NCBI RefSeq assembly: GCF_003425665.1 | Contig: NZ_QQRQ01000006.1 | Location: forward strand, 58,309 to 122,308 | DNA length: 64,000 nucleotides | From: Evtepia gabavorous | Lineage (GTDB): Bacteria > Bacillota > Clostridia > Oscillospirales > Oscillospiraceae | Reading direction: 5' to 3' | In this document: in pieces, positions 50,659 to 60,014 of the stretch | Layout: each line of letters opens with the position of its first letter | How positions within the stretch are numbered: the stretch's first letter is position 1 | Position numbers and translations under genes: made by a program | Notes under the pieces: generated by a model | The model's database searches: none | What the model was told of the DNA's origin: nothing | What the model saw: only the letters and a program-made list of their open reading frames with translations

Positions 50659-52048
50659 CACCATGACCCGGCAGAAAGAGGAGTTTGTCCCCCTCACCCC
50701 CGGAGAGGTTAAGATGTATTGCTGCGGCCCCACGGTCTACAACTATATTCACGTGGGCAACGCCCGCCCCATGATCCTCTTTGACGTGCTGCGGCGCTAC
50801 CTGGAGTACCGGGGCAACAAGGTGACCTTTGTGCAGAATTTCACCGATGTGGACGACAAGATCATCAAGCGGGCCAATGAGGAGGGGACCACCTCCCAGG
50901 CCATTTCGGAAAAGTACATCGACGAGTACTTCAAAGACGCCCATGGCCTGGGGGTGCGGGACGCCACCATTCACCCCAAGGCCACGGAGAACATCCAGCA
51001 GATCATTGACCTGGTGCAGACCCTGATTGACAAGGGGTATGCCTACGCGGTGAACGGAGATGTGTACTACCGCACCAAAAAGTTTGCCGATTACGGGAAA
51101 CTCTCCCACCAGCCCATTGAGGAGCTCCAGGCGGGGGCCCGCATTGATGTGAACGATGTGAAGGAGGACCCGCTGGACTTCGCCCTCTGGAAGGCGGCGA
51201 AACCCGGGGAGCCCTATTGGGACTCTCCCTGGGGACAGGGCCGGCCTGGCTGGCATATCGAGTGTTCCGCCATGTCCAACCGCTACCTGGGCAAGACCAT
51301 CGACATCCACTGCGGTGGGGAGGACTTGCAGTTTCCCCACCATGAAAACGAGATTGCCCAGTCGGAGGCCGCCAACGGCTGCAAATTTGTCAACTACTGG
51401 CTGCATAACGGCTTCCTGAACATTGACAATCAGAAGATGTCCAAGTCTCTGGGCAATTTCTTTACCGTGCGGGAGGCTGCGGAGGCCTACGGGTACGAGG
51501 CGGTCCGCTTCTTTATGCTCTCGGCCCAGTATCGGTCTCCTCTGAACTATTCCCGAGACTCCCTTATCATGGCCCAGAATTCCCTGGACCGGCTGTACAC
51601 CGCAGAGAGCAACCTGGAATTTTTGGTCAAGAACGGCGCCGATGGGGAGATGACCCCCCAGGAGAGGGCCTTTACCGAGACCTTTGACAGCTACCGGCAA
51701 AAGTTTGACGACGCCATGGACGACGATCTGAACACCGCCGACGCGGTCAGCGTGATCTTTGAGCTGGTCCGGGCCATCAACATCGCGGTGGAAAAGACCC
51801 CCACCAAGGCGCTGGCCCAGGCCTGCCTGGAGATGCTCCACGAATTTACCCAGGTCCTGGGGCTGCTCTATCAGAAAAAAGAGGGGGAGGAGAACCTGGA
51901 TGCAAAGGTGGAAGCCATGATCCAGGCCCGCCAGGCGGCCCGGAAAGAAAAAAACTTTGCCGAGGCGGACCGCATCCGGGATGAGCTCAAGGCCATGGGG
52001 ATTACCTTGATGGACACCCCCCAGGGGGTGAAATGGTCCAAGGCATGA
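50645..52048 (+). CDS. cysS: Cysteinyl-tRNA synthetase
   Basis: 467 residues. HIGH-type motif [15 protein letters not shown] with the zinc ligand Cys in MYCCGP, further zinc ligands in HIECSAMS and FPHHENE, and KMSKSLGN. Charges tRNA-Cys, whose level the upstream T-box reads. Start lies inside the cysE end; AAGGAGAACC precedes the ATG. Confidence 0.98.
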   Translation: MKLFNTMTRQKEEFVPLTPGEVKMYCCGPTVYNYIHVGNARPMILFDVLRRYLEYRGNKVTFVQNFTDVDDKIIKRANEEGTTSQAISEKYIDEYFKDAHGLGVRDATIHPKATENIQQIIDLVQTLIDKGYAYAVNGDVYYRTKKFADYGKLSHQPIEELQAGARIDVNDVKEDPLDFALWKAAKPGEPYWDSPWGQGRPGWHIECSAMSNRYLGKTIDIHCGGEDLQFPHHENEIAQSEAANGCKFVNYWLHNGFLNIDNQKMSKSLGNFFTVREAAEAYGYEAVRFFMLSAQYRSPLNYSRDSLIMAQNSLDRLYTAESNLEFLVKNGADGEMTPQERAFTETFDSYRQKFDDAMDDDLNTADAVSVIFELVRAINIAVEKTPTKALAQACLEMLHEFTQVLGLLYQKKEGEENLDAKVEAMIQARQAARKEKNFAEADRIRDELKAMGITLMDTPQGVKWSKA

Positions 52049-52073
52049 ACTTTGCCAGGATAGAAAAAGCGCA

Positions 52074-52108
52074 CCGGGAGCCAGGCGGTCAGCCTGGCTC
52101 CCGGTTGT
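52074..52108 (+). terminator. Terminator after cysS
   Basis: CCGGGAGCCAGGC pairs with GCCTGGCTCCCGG around GGTCA; TTGTTGTG follows. Confidence 0.8.
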
Positions 52109-52158
52109 TGTGCAGGGAAACTCATTTTGAGGAAACTGGAAAAGGAGAGGAGAAAACG

Positions 52159-53046
52159 ATGCGTGTGAAAGGAACATGGCTTGCCCTTTTGCTGGTCCTA
52201 TGGAGCCTGCTGCTGGCAGGCTGTACCGGGGGGACACAGCCTGCGGTGGACTTGGGGCAGGTGGAGATTGGACAGTTCCGGACGGAGCAGCCCTGGGTGG
52301 AGCTCAACGGCAACCAGCCGGACTTTGCCCAGGAGGAGTACACCACCGAAGCCTTTGAGACCTATGCTCCGTTGGATGCCCTGGGGCGCTGCGGGACGGC
52401 CTATGCCAACCTCTGCCCCGCGCTCATGCCCACCCAGCCCCGGGGAGAGATCGGCCAGGTGAAGCCCGCCGGCTGGCACACGGTGAAGTATGACTGGGTG
52501 GACGGGAAGTATCTCTACAACCGCTGCCACCTCATCGGCTACCAGTTGGCCGGGGAGAACGCCAACGAGCGCAACCTCATCACCGGCACCCGCTTTCTGA
52601 ACACCCAGGGAATGCTCCCCTTTGAGAATCAGGTGGCTGACTATATAGAGGAAACCGGCAACCACGTCCTCTACCGGGTGACCCCTGTCTACGACGGGGC
52701 CGACCTGCTGGCCTGGGGGGTTCAAATGGAGGCGTACAGTGTGGAGGACCAGGGGGCGGGGGTGTGCTTCAATGTCCTGTGTTTTAATGCCGAGCCCGGC
52801 GTGGCCATAGATTACGCCACCGGAGCGTCCTGGGCGGACGAAGGTGTGGGGAAGGGGACTTCCCCGGCGGCGGAGGGAGAGGCGCCCGAGATGCCCTACG
52901 TTCTCAACACCAGCTCAATGAAGTTTCATCTGCCGGACTGCGCCGGCGCGGCGCGGATCGCGCCCCAGAACCGACGGGAGACCACGGCCTCCCGTCAGGC
53001 CCTTCTGGACCAGGGGTATACGCCGTGCGGCAGTTGCGGCCCGTAA
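52159..53046 (+). CDS. DNA/RNA non-specific endonuclease, lipoprotein
   Basis: 295 residues. The signal LLLVLWSLLLAGC ends in a lipobox, so the enzyme is lipid-anchored outside. The beta-beta-alpha metal nuclease motif is YNRCHLIGYQLAGENANERN, in the place of DRGHxxGY of EndA/Spd-type DNA-entry nucleases, with Asn residues for the metal. A C-terminal motif MKFHLPDCAG...PCGSCGP resembles the Cys/His tail found on secreted nucleases. A Cys replaces the Gly before the catalytic His. Likely roles are nucleic acid scavenging or DNA uptake. Confidence 0.85.
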   Translation: MRVKGTWLALLLVLWSLLLAGCTGGTQPAVDLGQVEIGQFRTEQPWVELNGNQPDFAQEEYTTEAFETYAPLDALGRCGTAYANLCPALMPTQPRGEIGQVKPAGWHTVKYDWVDGKYLYNRCHLIGYQLAGENANERNLITGTRFLNTQGMLPFENQVADYIEETGNHVLYRVTPVYDGADLLAWGVQMEAYSVEDQGAGVCFNVLCFNAEPGVAIDYATGASWADEGVGKGTSPAAEGEAPEMPYVLNTSSMKFHLPDCAGAARIAPQNRRETTASRQALLDQGYTPCGSCGP

Positions 53047-53122
53047 AGGGCGGAAAGCACGTCCCACAGTCAGGGGAGAAAAGGCATTCTGGCGGCTCTG
53101 TCTGTTCCCACTGATCGCTTCA

Positions 53123-53154
53123 CGCCCTCTGCCGGTGGATACCAGCAGAGGGCG
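53123..53154. terminator. Hairpin between the nuclease and ygiQ genes
   Basis: CGCCCTCTGC pairs with GCAGAGGGCG around 12 bases, between two convergent genes. T-runs are absent on both sides. Confidence 0.45.
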
Positions 53155-53161
53155 CAAAAGG

Positions 53162-55081
53162 TTATCGGTGTTTTCGGCGCGGTCCCCTGCCCGGGCGGGT
53201 GGGGGATTTGCCCTTTTTATGGGCGGGAGCGGTGGATTGGCCGCGTTTGCCGGCGGCGGGTTTGGCCGGGGCGGCAGCTTTGCTGGGCCGGAGCAGGCAC
53301 TGGGGACCATAGCCGATGAGGTCTTCCCGCCCCGCTTTGTGCAGGGCCTCCATCACCAACCGGCGTTTCTCCGGCCGCTTCCACTGGAGCAGGGCCCGCT
53401 GGAGCTCCTTCTCGTGGGGGGATTTGGGAATGTAAACCGGCTGCATGGTCCGGGGGTCCAGGCCGGTATAATACATGCAGGTGGACAGGGTGCCCGGCGT
53501 GGGGTAAAAATCCTGGACCTGCTCGGGCTGACGGCCGGTCTTGTTGATCCATTGGGCCATGGCGATGGCGTCGTCCAGGGTGCAGCCGGGGTGGGAGGAC
53601 ATCAGATAGGGCACCAGGTACTGGTTTTTCCCATATTTCTGGTTCAGCCGCTGGTATTTCTCCCGGAATTTTTCGTAGGTGCCGATGTGGGGTTTCCCCA
53701 TGGCGTCCAGCACGTGGCCCACACAGTGCTCAGGGGCCACCTTCAGCTGACCGCTGATGTGGTGCTTGACCAGGTCGGCGAAGAATTCACCATTTTTGTC
53801 CTGGAGAAGATAGTCAAAGCGAATCCCCGAGCGAATGAAAATCTTTTTGATGCCAGGGATCTCCCGCAGTTTTCGCAGCAGGAGAAGATAATCGGTGTGA
53901 TCCGCGTCCAGGTTGGGACATGGGGTGGGGGCCAGGCAGTCCCGGTGCTTGCACAGGCCGTGTTTGCGCTGCTTTTGACAGGAGGGCCGGCGGAAATTGG
54001 CGGTGGGGCCGCCCACGTCATGGATATAGCCTTTGAACCCCGGGTGTTGGGTGAGGGCGGTGACCTCCCGGAGAATGCTCTCGTGGCTGCGGGAGGTTAC
54101 CATCCGCCCCTGGTGGAAGGCCAGGGAACAGAATTTGCAGGCCCCAAAGCACCCCCGGTTGTGGGTGACGGAAAAGCGTACCTCTTCAATGGCGGGCACG
54201 CCGCCCATGGTGTCATAGACGGGATGGGGCTCCCGAAGGTAGGGCAGCTCCGCCACTTCGTCCAGCTCCTGGGTGTCCAGGGGCATGGCGGGGGGATTGG
54301 CGATGAGGTATCGGTCCCCGTGGGGCTGGATCACCGCCCGGCCCCGGATGGGGTCGTGCTCGTCATACTCCACCAGGTTGGCCGCCGCATAGGCCCGCTT
54401 GTCCCGGGTGACCGTTTCGTAGGAGGCCACCGTCACAGCGGGAAAGGCGCAGACGCTGGGGTCTTTGGTGAGAAAGCAGGTCCCTTTCACCGCAGTGATC
54501 TCTGCTGCCGGTGTGCCGGCGGCCAGGAGAGCGGCCAGCTGCCGGGTGGCCCGCTCCCCCATGCCATAGGTGAGCAGGTCGGCCTGGGCGTCCAGGAGGA
54601 TGGAGCGCCGGACCTTGTCCTCCCAGTAATCGTAGTGGGCGAACCGGCGCAAGGAGGCCTCCAGCCCTCCGATGACAATGGGGATGTCCCCAAAGGCCTC
54701 CCGGACCTTGTTGGCGTAGACAATGGTGGCCCGGTCCGGCCGCAGGCCCGCCCGGTTGCCAGGGGAGTAGGCATCGTCGTGGCGCCGCTTCCGGGCGGCG
54801 GTATAATGGGCCACCATGGAGTCGATGTTTCCCCCGTTGATGAAGACCCCGTACCGGGGGCGGCCCATATCGGTGAAGGAGGAGAGCTCCCGCCAGTTGG
54901 GCTGGGCCAGGATGGCCACCCGGTACCCCTCCGCCTCCAGCACCCGGCTGATGATGGCGGTGCCGAAGGAGGGGTGGTCCACATAGGCGTCCCCGGTGAT
55001 CACCAGAAAATCATAGTAGTACCATCCCCGCTGCAGCATGTCCGCCCGGGAGATGGGCAAAAAATCACGATGCTTGTTCAA
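53162..55081 (-). CDS. ygiQ: YgiQ-family radical SAM protein
   Basis: 639 residues, family length. An N-terminal B12-binding-like region (about 20-280) precedes the radical SAM core with HNRGCFGACKFCSLAFHQGR (CxxxCxxC binding the 4Fe-4S cluster). A second Cys group (CQKQRKHGLCKHRDC) and GQLKVAPEHC follow. The tail is basic, Ala/Pro/Lys-rich. Function of the family is unknown. Start overlaps the end of the fusion gene (ATGA type). Confidence 0.93.
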   Translation of the reverse strand: MNKHRDFLPISRADMLQRGWYYYDFLVITGDAYVDHPSFGTAIISRVLEAEGYRVAILAQPNWRELSSFTDMGRPRYGVFINGGNIDSMVAHYTAARKRRHDDAYSPGNRAGLRPDRATIVYANKVREAFGDIPIVIGGLEASLRRFAHYDYWEDKVRRSILLDAQADLLTYGMGERATRQLAALLAAGTPAAEITAVKGTCFLTKDPSVCAFPAVTVASYETVTRDKRAYAAANLVEYDEHDPIRGRAVIQPHGDRYLIANPPAMPLDTQELDEVAELPYLREPHPVYDTMGGVPAIEEVRFSVTHNRGCFGACKFCSLAFHQGRMVTSRSHESILREVTALTQHPGFKGYIHDVGGPTANFRRPSCQKQRKHGLCKHRDCLAPTPCPNLDADHTDYLLLLRKLREIPGIKKIFIRSGIRFDYLLQDKNGEFFADLVKHHISGQLKVAPEHCVGHVLDAMGKPHIGTYEKFREKYQRLNQKYGKNQYLVPYLMSSHPGCTLDDAIAMAQWINKTGRQPEQVQDFYPTPGTLSTCMYYTGLDPRTMQPVYIPKSPHEKELQRALLQWKRPEKRRLVMEALHKAGREDLIGYGPQCLLRPSKAAAPAKPAAGKRGQSTAPAHKKGKSPTRPGRGPRRKHR

Positions 55082-56250
55082 TCCAACGCTCCTTGGTCGT
55101 CATAACCGATGTATTTTTCCATCTCATACAGCCTCCCGTAGGCCCCGGCGGTGGCGCCGGTGCGGCGGAAGCCATATTTTTCGTAGAAGGACAGGGCGGG
55201 CTGGTTGGCCTCTGAGCAAGACAGCTGGAGCCTCTCCCGGCCCAGAGGGCGGTAGAGGCTGACAGCTTTGCCGATGAGCTGAACACCCACCCCATTGTGC
55301 CGCTGTTCCGGGGTCAGATAGAGGAAGGAGACATACCCCTTTTTCTCCTGGGCGCCCCGGTTGGGGTCCAGCTGGAGCAGGCCCGCCCGGCGGTTGCCCG
55401 CCATGGCCATGGACAGGCTGCGGGGGTCTTCTTGCCAACTGGCATAGGCATCGTCCAGAAACCCGGTGCCGTTGTAGCGGTCCAAGCGGCCGTAGAGGTT
55501 CTGCCAGGCCTCCTCCCGGCAGGTTTGATAGAAGACTCGGTCTGCTTCCTGGGTCAGGTCGAAGGGGGCGAACCATAGGTTGACATCGGCCCGCTGATCC
55601 CCCTTTTTCCACCAGTGCTGCTGGGCCAGGGTGGAAATTTCCGGGGTCAGATGGGAGTTGTCGTCCATATAGACCACTTTGACTTTGCCGTCGGTGATCT
55701 CCAGCAGGGTGACTGCGGTATTGTCACTGTGTCCCATTTTCTTCATCCCCTCGGGACCGATGCCCAGGAACTCCGCCACAGTGTTGCGGATGAAAGTGCC
55801 GTGGGCGAAAACCGCCACCGATTGATTGGGGTGCTTGGAAGCTATGTCCAAAATGGCGGCCACGCCTCGCCGGCGGACTTCTGGGAAGCTCTCGCCGCCG
55901 GGGGCCCGGAAGTCGGGGGAGGCGGCGGAGAAGAGCCCCATCATGGTGTGGTCCGTCCGGTCAATTCCCGCCCAGGAACGGTCCTCCCATTCTCCCATGC
56001 CCAGCTCCCGCAGGTCGGCGCGGGTCTGGAGCGGCAGACCCTTGGGAACATAGATGGCCCGGGCGGTGGTCATGGTCCGGAACAGGTCGCTGGAATACAC
56101 CGCGTCAATGGGGACATCGGCAAAGCGTTTTTGCAGGGCCTGGATCTGCCGGTAGCCGTTGTCGGTGATGAGACTGTTATATTGGCCGTGGATGCGGCGG
56201 TACAAGTTTCCCTCCGCCTCGGCGTGTCGAATGAGGTACAGTGTTGTCAT
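55078..56250 (-). CDS. Histidine phosphatase-GNAT acetyltransferase fusion
   Basis: 390 residues from ATG 56250. Residues 1-205 form a phosphoglycerate mutase-like phosphatase with LYLIRHAEAEGNL (catalytic RH), the DAVYSSDLFRTMTTAR helix, GESFPEVRRR and FAHGTFIRN (second catalytic His). Residues 215-385 form a GNAT domain with VSFLYLTPEQRHNGVGVQLI (acetyl-CoA loop) and FYEKYGFRRTG. Both active sites look intact. The pairing is unusual; a small-molecule detoxification or metabolite-repair role is a guess. Overlaps ygiQ by 4 bases. Confidence 0.88.
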   Translation of the reverse strand: MTTLYLIRHAEAEGNLYRRIHGQYNSLITDNGYRQIQALQKRFADVPIDAVYSSDLFRTMTTARAIYVPKGLPLQTRADLRELGMGEWEDRSWAGIDRTDHTMMGLFSAASPDFRAPGGESFPEVRRRGVAAILDIASKHPNQSVAVFAHGTFIRNTVAEFLGIGPEGMKKMGHSDNTAVTLLEITDGKVKVVYMDDNSHLTPEISTLAQQHWWKKGDQRADVNLWFAPFDLTQEADRVFYQTCREEAWQNLYGRLDRYNGTGFLDDAYASWQEDPRSLSMAMAGNRRAGLLQLDPNRGAQEKKGYVSFLYLTPEQRHNGVGVQLIGKAVSLYRPLGRERLQLSCSEANQPALSFYEKYGFRRTGATAGAYGRLYEMEKYIGYDDQGALD

Positions 56251-56359
56251 GCCTTCTCCTCCGGTTCTGTAAAAAATTGCATTGTTGAAATGATAACACT
56301 TCATTATATAGTAACTCACATATTTTAGCAACAAGTTTTCCGGCAAAGAGGGACACACT

Positions 56360-56384
56360 AAATTTGTCTGCCTCAGACAAATTT
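56360..56384. promoter_or_regulatory. Perfect 11-pair inverted repeat before a small gene
   Basis: AAATTTGTCTG-CCT-CAGACAAATTT. No T-run on either strand, 5 bases before AAAGGAGG of the small gene at 56404. It may be an operator or a translation-blocking RNA hairpin. Confidence 0.55.
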
Positions 56385-56403
56385 ATGGAAAGGAGGCGAG
56401 CCT

Positions 56404-56559
56404 ATGTGCTGCAACAACTTCTGCACAGGGATGGTGGTGGGCATTGCCGCCGGCACCTGCCTGGGGATTCGCTTAAAAGCCAAGGAGAAGAAGATCCGCC
56501 GGGGCATTAACCGCGCCGCCCGCAACGTGGAACACGCCTTTGACAACATGACACGTTGA
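56404..56559 (+). CDS. Small glycine-zipper membrane protein, 51 residues
   Basis: ATG at 56404 lies 7 bases after AAAGGAGG. The peptide starts MCCNNFCTGMVVGIAAGTCL: a Cys-rich start, one short hydrophobic helix with small residues (G/A), and then a basic amphipathic helix (LKAKEKKIRRGINRAARNVE). Resembles short YtxH-type membrane proteins. No function known. Confidence 0.65.
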   Translation: MCCNNFCTGMVVGIAAGTCLGIRLKAKEKKIRRGINRAARNVEHAFDNMTR

Positions 56560-56596
56560 ATATTTGGATTTTTCCAAAAAAATTTCCAAAACTCCC

Positions 56597-56625
56597 TTGA
56601 CAAAAGCCCTCCCATCTGATAATAT
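56597..56625 (+). promoter_or_regulatory. Promoter of tRNA-Ala
   Basis: TTGACA (56597-56602) and TAATAT (56620-56625) at 17 bases, 33 bases before the tRNA. Confidence 0.8.
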
Positions 56626-56658
56626 AACTCTTGCCTCAAGCGAGAGGCGAAACGAATC

Positions 56659-56734
<76 letters not shown>

Positions 56735-56745
56735 AAGGGTACGCA

Positions 56746-56790
56746 AAAAGGCTTGTTTTCGTAAGAAAGCAAGCCTTTTCCCTTTTCTGC
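56746..56790 (+). terminator. Terminator of tRNA-Ala
   Basis: AAAAGGCTTG pairs with CAAGCCTTTT around a GTAA-centred loop, followed by CCCTTTTC. The remaining 56791-56921 shows short hairpins but no gene. Confidence 0.85.
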
Positions 56791-56921
56791 GATGAAATCG
56801 GCATATCCGTGCCATCTCAGCCACTCCCTAAGGGGGCATTCCGTGTGGACGCACCCCTTTTTGTGTCCCAAGTTGGGACGGATTTTGCCGATCCCCTTTC
56901 TTAAGTCAATAAAAAATTATT

Positions 56922-57968
56922 TTATTTGAGATGTGCTTGAACTAAATCCAAAAATTCGCCAATATCGGCAAAGTAATTTGGATAAGCGGCCTTTAATTCA
57001 CTAAACGACGCAGCGCGAACAAGAACAGCATCTATTTCATCTTCTGCATGATTGCTTTCAATCTGAGTATATAGAGTATTGGCTTCATCAATTTGGCTGG
57101 GAGAAAAATAACGAATACGGAGTTTTCGTGTGATATAGTTCAAAATCAGAACATAATACCCCTTTTTGTCTAATTTGACCCCATTTTCATGGTCAAGGGC
57201 GACTCTAATAGCGCTTAGAATTTCAAGCAAATGATACTGGTCGTTGATCTGTTCAATTTCTGAAACTAACTCATTTTCATCTTTAAAAGTACCGGGAATG
57301 ATTGGACAATTTTCCCGCATCGCAAATAGTGAAGAAACTAATACAAAAAAGCGCTTTACATACCCTGCCCCTTGCCCTGCTTTCAATGCCTGCTTTGTAA
57401 ACAATCCCATGGTTTCCAATGCAGTTGCCCAAACGTGCTGTAAGCGGCTGCGAAATTGGATTTCAACTAACATATTTTGGTTGTAAGCATCCTTTTTTTC
57501 GCTATGGTACTTGTATACAAGGTGAAGAGAGCGATAGCCTGATGGTTTTGGATTATGAATGTAATCATATGTACGTTTATATTCATGTCGAACACGGGAT
57601 TTTTTGTATTCTTCTGCAAAGTGAAACACTTCATCAACAGAGGGAGTGATAAATCTGCATCCACCCAAGTCTTGCATTCGCCACAGATCCATTCTTGTTT
57701 CTCTTCTGAGTTTTCCAATGATTGAATCTAATCGCTTTAGACGCTCGACAACAAGGATATCGTTGCGAGGCGCAGCCATCCTCCGCAAGTGTATGTAGAT
57801 AACGTGCATTGGATAGGCATGAGCTGCTCTCCAGTTATCAATCACTTGGGTTGCAAAAGCTAATTCTTCTGCTGTTGTGTTATCTTTGCGAATAATATTA
57901 CCGGCATCATTGATTTGACGTTTTGAATATTCAACAATTTTCCATCGCTGCTGCTTTATTTCTGGCAC
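56922..57968 (-). CDS. RelA/SpoT-domain protein (small alarmone synthetase-like)
   Basis: 348 residues. The nucleotidyltransferase core (about 60-200) has RMQDLGGCRFI, SGYRSLHLVYKYH and MLVEIQFRSRLQHVWATALE, matching (p)ppGpp synthetase motifs. No HD hydrolase precedes it. A C-terminal domain of about 150 residues ends KAAYPNYFADIGEFLDLVQ. Start is GTG at 57968 (GGGAG upstream). The gene is strikingly AT-rich compared with its neighbours and sits after a tRNA. Free-standing enzymes of this kind include housekeeping alarmone synthetases and toxic, phage-defence forms; I cannot tell which. Confidence 0.85.
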   Translation of the reverse strand: MPEIKQQRWKIVEYSKRQINDAGNIIRKDNTTAEELAFATQVIDNWRAAHAYPMHVIYIHLRRMAAPRNDILVVERLKRLDSIIGKLRRETRMDLWRMQDLGGCRFITPSVDEVFHFAEEYKKSRVRHEYKRTYDYIHNPKPSGYRSLHLVYKYHSEKKDAYNQNMLVEIQFRSRLQHVWATALETMGLFTKQALKAGQGAGYVKRFFVLVSSLFAMRENCPIIPGTFKDENELVSEIEQINDQYHLLEILSAIRVALDHENGVKLDKKGYYVLILNYITRKLRIRYFSPSQIDEANTLYTQIESNHAEDEIDAVLVRAASFSELKAAYPNYFADIGEFLDLVQAHLK

Positions 57969-58008
57969 TTTTATGTTTCTCCCTTACAGATGAAAATACT
58001 TTGTTTTT

Positions 58009-58037
58009 ATTATATCAATCATCAATGGCAAAGACAA
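58009..58037 (-). promoter_or_regulatory. Promoter of the RelA/SpoT-domain gene
   Basis: Minus-strand TTGTCT (58037-58032) and TATAAT (58014-58009) at 17 bases. Confidence 0.7.
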
Positions 58038-58065
58038 CCTCCTACTAACATTCTTGGAAAACGTG

Positions 58066-58100
58066 ACGCCGGAAGCACATAGGGGTGCTTCCGGCGTTTT
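58066..58100 (-). terminator. Terminator of the GlcD-like gene
   Basis: ACGCCGGAAGCAC pairs with GTGCTTCCGGCGT; T-rich sequence follows on both strands (GTTTTCC on the minus strand). Confidence 0.8.
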
Positions 58101-58122
58101 GTGTCTGAAATTCGGGGCCAAT

Positions 58123-59544
58123 TTAGGGCATGGGAAAAATTTTGCCCGGATTCAAAATCATTTTGGGGTCGAACACCGCCTTGATGCCCTGCATCAGGGC
58201 AATGTTGGTATCCCCTGCGGCCTGGGCCAGGTATTTGATTTTCCCCCGGCCGATGCCGTGTTCGCCGGAGATTTGACCGCCCAGCTCCATGGTCTTGGCG
58301 TAGAGCTTGGTCATAAAATCGTCCACTTGGCGCAGAAATTCTTCCCGCTCCATGTCGTTGGAGCAGGTGTAAATGTGCAGGTTGCCGTCCCCAGCGTGGC
58401 CAAAGGATTGCAGGCGGAAGTCATATTCCTTGGCCAGCTGATCCGCGAAAACCACATAGTCTGGAATCTTGGTCACGGGCACCACCACGTCGCACTCGTC
58501 CAGGAGCTTGGTCTGTTCCTCGATCCCCTCCAGGAAGGAGGAGCGGGCGGCCCAGGCCTCTTTTAACTTTTGGGGGGTGTCCGCCACCAGAACATCCAGG
58601 GCACTCTCTTCCAGCAGTAGGGTGGCCGCCCGTTCAATGGTGGGCTCCAGGGCCTCCATGGAATCTCCGTCAAAGGTGATGAGGAGGTAGGCGCCCACGT
58701 CGGTCCCCTCAATGACCCGGGGGAAGACTTGTTTTTCCAAATAGGTCTCGGAGGTAATTAGAATCTCCTTTTCAAAAAACTCAATGGCCTGGGGATTCAG
58801 ATGGCTGTGGCGCAGTTTGGGCACGGTGGAAATGCAGGTGGGCAGGTCCGCGAAAGGCACCACCAAGCTGATGGTGGCCCCCGGCGCGGGGATCAGCTTT
58901 AAGGTCAGCTCGGTGATGATGCCCAGGGTGCCCTCCGAACCGATCATCAGGTGGAGCAGGTTGTAGCCCGAGCTGGTTTTGGAGACGGCGGAGCCAAACT
59001 GAGTGACCTCTCCGGTGGGCAGCACCACGGTCATGGCCTTGACGTAGTCCCGGGTGGCCCCGTACTTCACCCCTCGCATCCCGCTGGCATTGGTGGAGAC
59101 ATTGCCTCCCAGTGTGGCCAGCTTTTCTCCGGGATCGGGGGGATAAAGACATCCGTGGGACAGAGCGTCCTCCGCCAGTTGCTGGAGCAAAACCCCGGGC
59201 TGGACTGTGACCGTGAAATTTTCCAGGTCATATCCCAGAATCCGGTTCATGCGGGCGGTGCTGAGGACCACGCCTCCAAAAACAGGGACGCAGCCGCCCA
59301 CCAGCCCTGTGCCAGCGCCCCGGGTGGTGACGGGGATGTTGTGTGCATAGCAGAGTTTCACCACCGCCGCAGCCTCTTCCGTGGAGAGAATTTCCACGGC
59401 AGCCTCGGGGGGATGGACCCCGTAGATGGGCATTTCATCCCGACCGTAGTCGGGATTGACCTCACTGCCGGCAGTGACCCGGCCGGGGACAATGGATTCC
59501 AGTTGTGCCAGGAACTCTTGGGTGACAGGTTGATAGGAAGCCAT
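58123..59544 (-). CDS. FAD-linked oxidase, glycolate oxidase GlcD/D-lactate dehydrogenase-like
   Basis: 473 residues. FAD-binding type 4 (PCMH) domain with PVTTRGAGTGLVGGCVPVFG, PPDPGEKLATLGGNVSTNAS and GSEGTLGIITELTLKLIPAP. The FAD-oxidase C domain has VPVTKIPDY, RLQSFGHAGDGNLHIY and the closing GQISGEHGIGRGK, NPGKIF. It oxidises a 2-hydroxy acid. No GlcE/GlcF or Etf gene is adjacent, so its electron acceptor is unknown. ATG at 59544 follows AAGGAGG. Confidence 0.9.
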   Translation of the reverse strand: MASYQPVTQEFLAQLESIVPGRVTAGSEVNPDYGRDEMPIYGVHPPEAAVEILSTEEAAAVVKLCYAHNIPVTTRGAGTGLVGGCVPVFGGVVLSTARMNRILGYDLENFTVTVQPGVLLQQLAEDALSHGCLYPPDPGEKLATLGGNVSTNASGMRGVKYGATRDYVKAMTVVLPTGEVTQFGSAVSKTSSGYNLLHLMIGSEGTLGIITELTLKLIPAPGATISLVVPFADLPTCISTVPKLRHSHLNPQAIEFFEKEILITSETYLEKQVFPRVIEGTDVGAYLLITFDGDSMEALEPTIERAATLLLEESALDVLVADTPQKLKEAWAARSSFLEGIEEQTKLLDECDVVVPVTKIPDYVVFADQLAKEYDFRLQSFGHAGDGNLHIYTCSNDMEREEFLRQVDDFMTKLYAKTMELGGQISGEHGIGRGKIKYLAQAAGDTNIALMQGIKAVFDPKMILNPGKIFPMP

Positions 59545-59885
59545 AACGGCCAACCTCCTTTTGCGTGTATGGGCGGACCGGTGCCCGACCCGATGAAAAT
59601 CTAATGCCCACAGCCCGCCTGGAGGCTGTGGGGGGAAGAACTGTATTCTCCCGTTTGAACAGCATAGTATTTTGGCACAGAACGGGAATGATGTCAAGAT
59701 AAGACGAAATGCCCTGCCGGACAAACTGTTCCATCGCCCGCCATGCAGTGGATGAAGATGGCGTCAATCAGGCGGCTGTGTCGGTTGAAATGGTTGGAGA
59801 TCGCTTGATGTAGCTTATAAGGGGCCTTTTGTGCATTCCCTCCGCATCCCTTTCAAATCGGGGAAAAAGCCTCTGGCCAGTTCCC

Positions 59886-59914
59886 TTGACAAACCAGAGC
59901 GGGACTGCTATCAT
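59886..59914 (+). promoter_or_regulatory. Antisense promoter, cassette 1
   Basis: TTGACA (59886-59891) and TATCAT (59909-59914) with 17-base spacing. Confidence 0.7.
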
Positions 59915-59920
59915 AAAAAC

Positions 59921-60014
59921 AGAAAGGGCGCTGCAACAAGCGGTTTAGCCCTGTGAAGTGAATCTAATAAAAGCATTAGAAACCGTCACTTGGCCGAGTG
60001 GCGGTTTCTACCTT
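59921..60014 (+). ncRNA. Predicted antisense RNA, cassette 1
   Basis: Transcript of about 95 nt expected from the promoter at 59886. It ends at the hairpin TAGAAACCG..CGGTTTCTA (59977-60010). It is fully complementary to the 3' part of the opposing mRNA, including the last codons of its peptide ORF. Not proven to be transcribed. Confidence 0.5.

Noticed and set aside
53135..55105. 656-codon + strand frame opposite ygiQ
   Set aside because: Antisense to a complete radical SAM protein with intact cluster motifs; Gly/Val/His-rich shadow.
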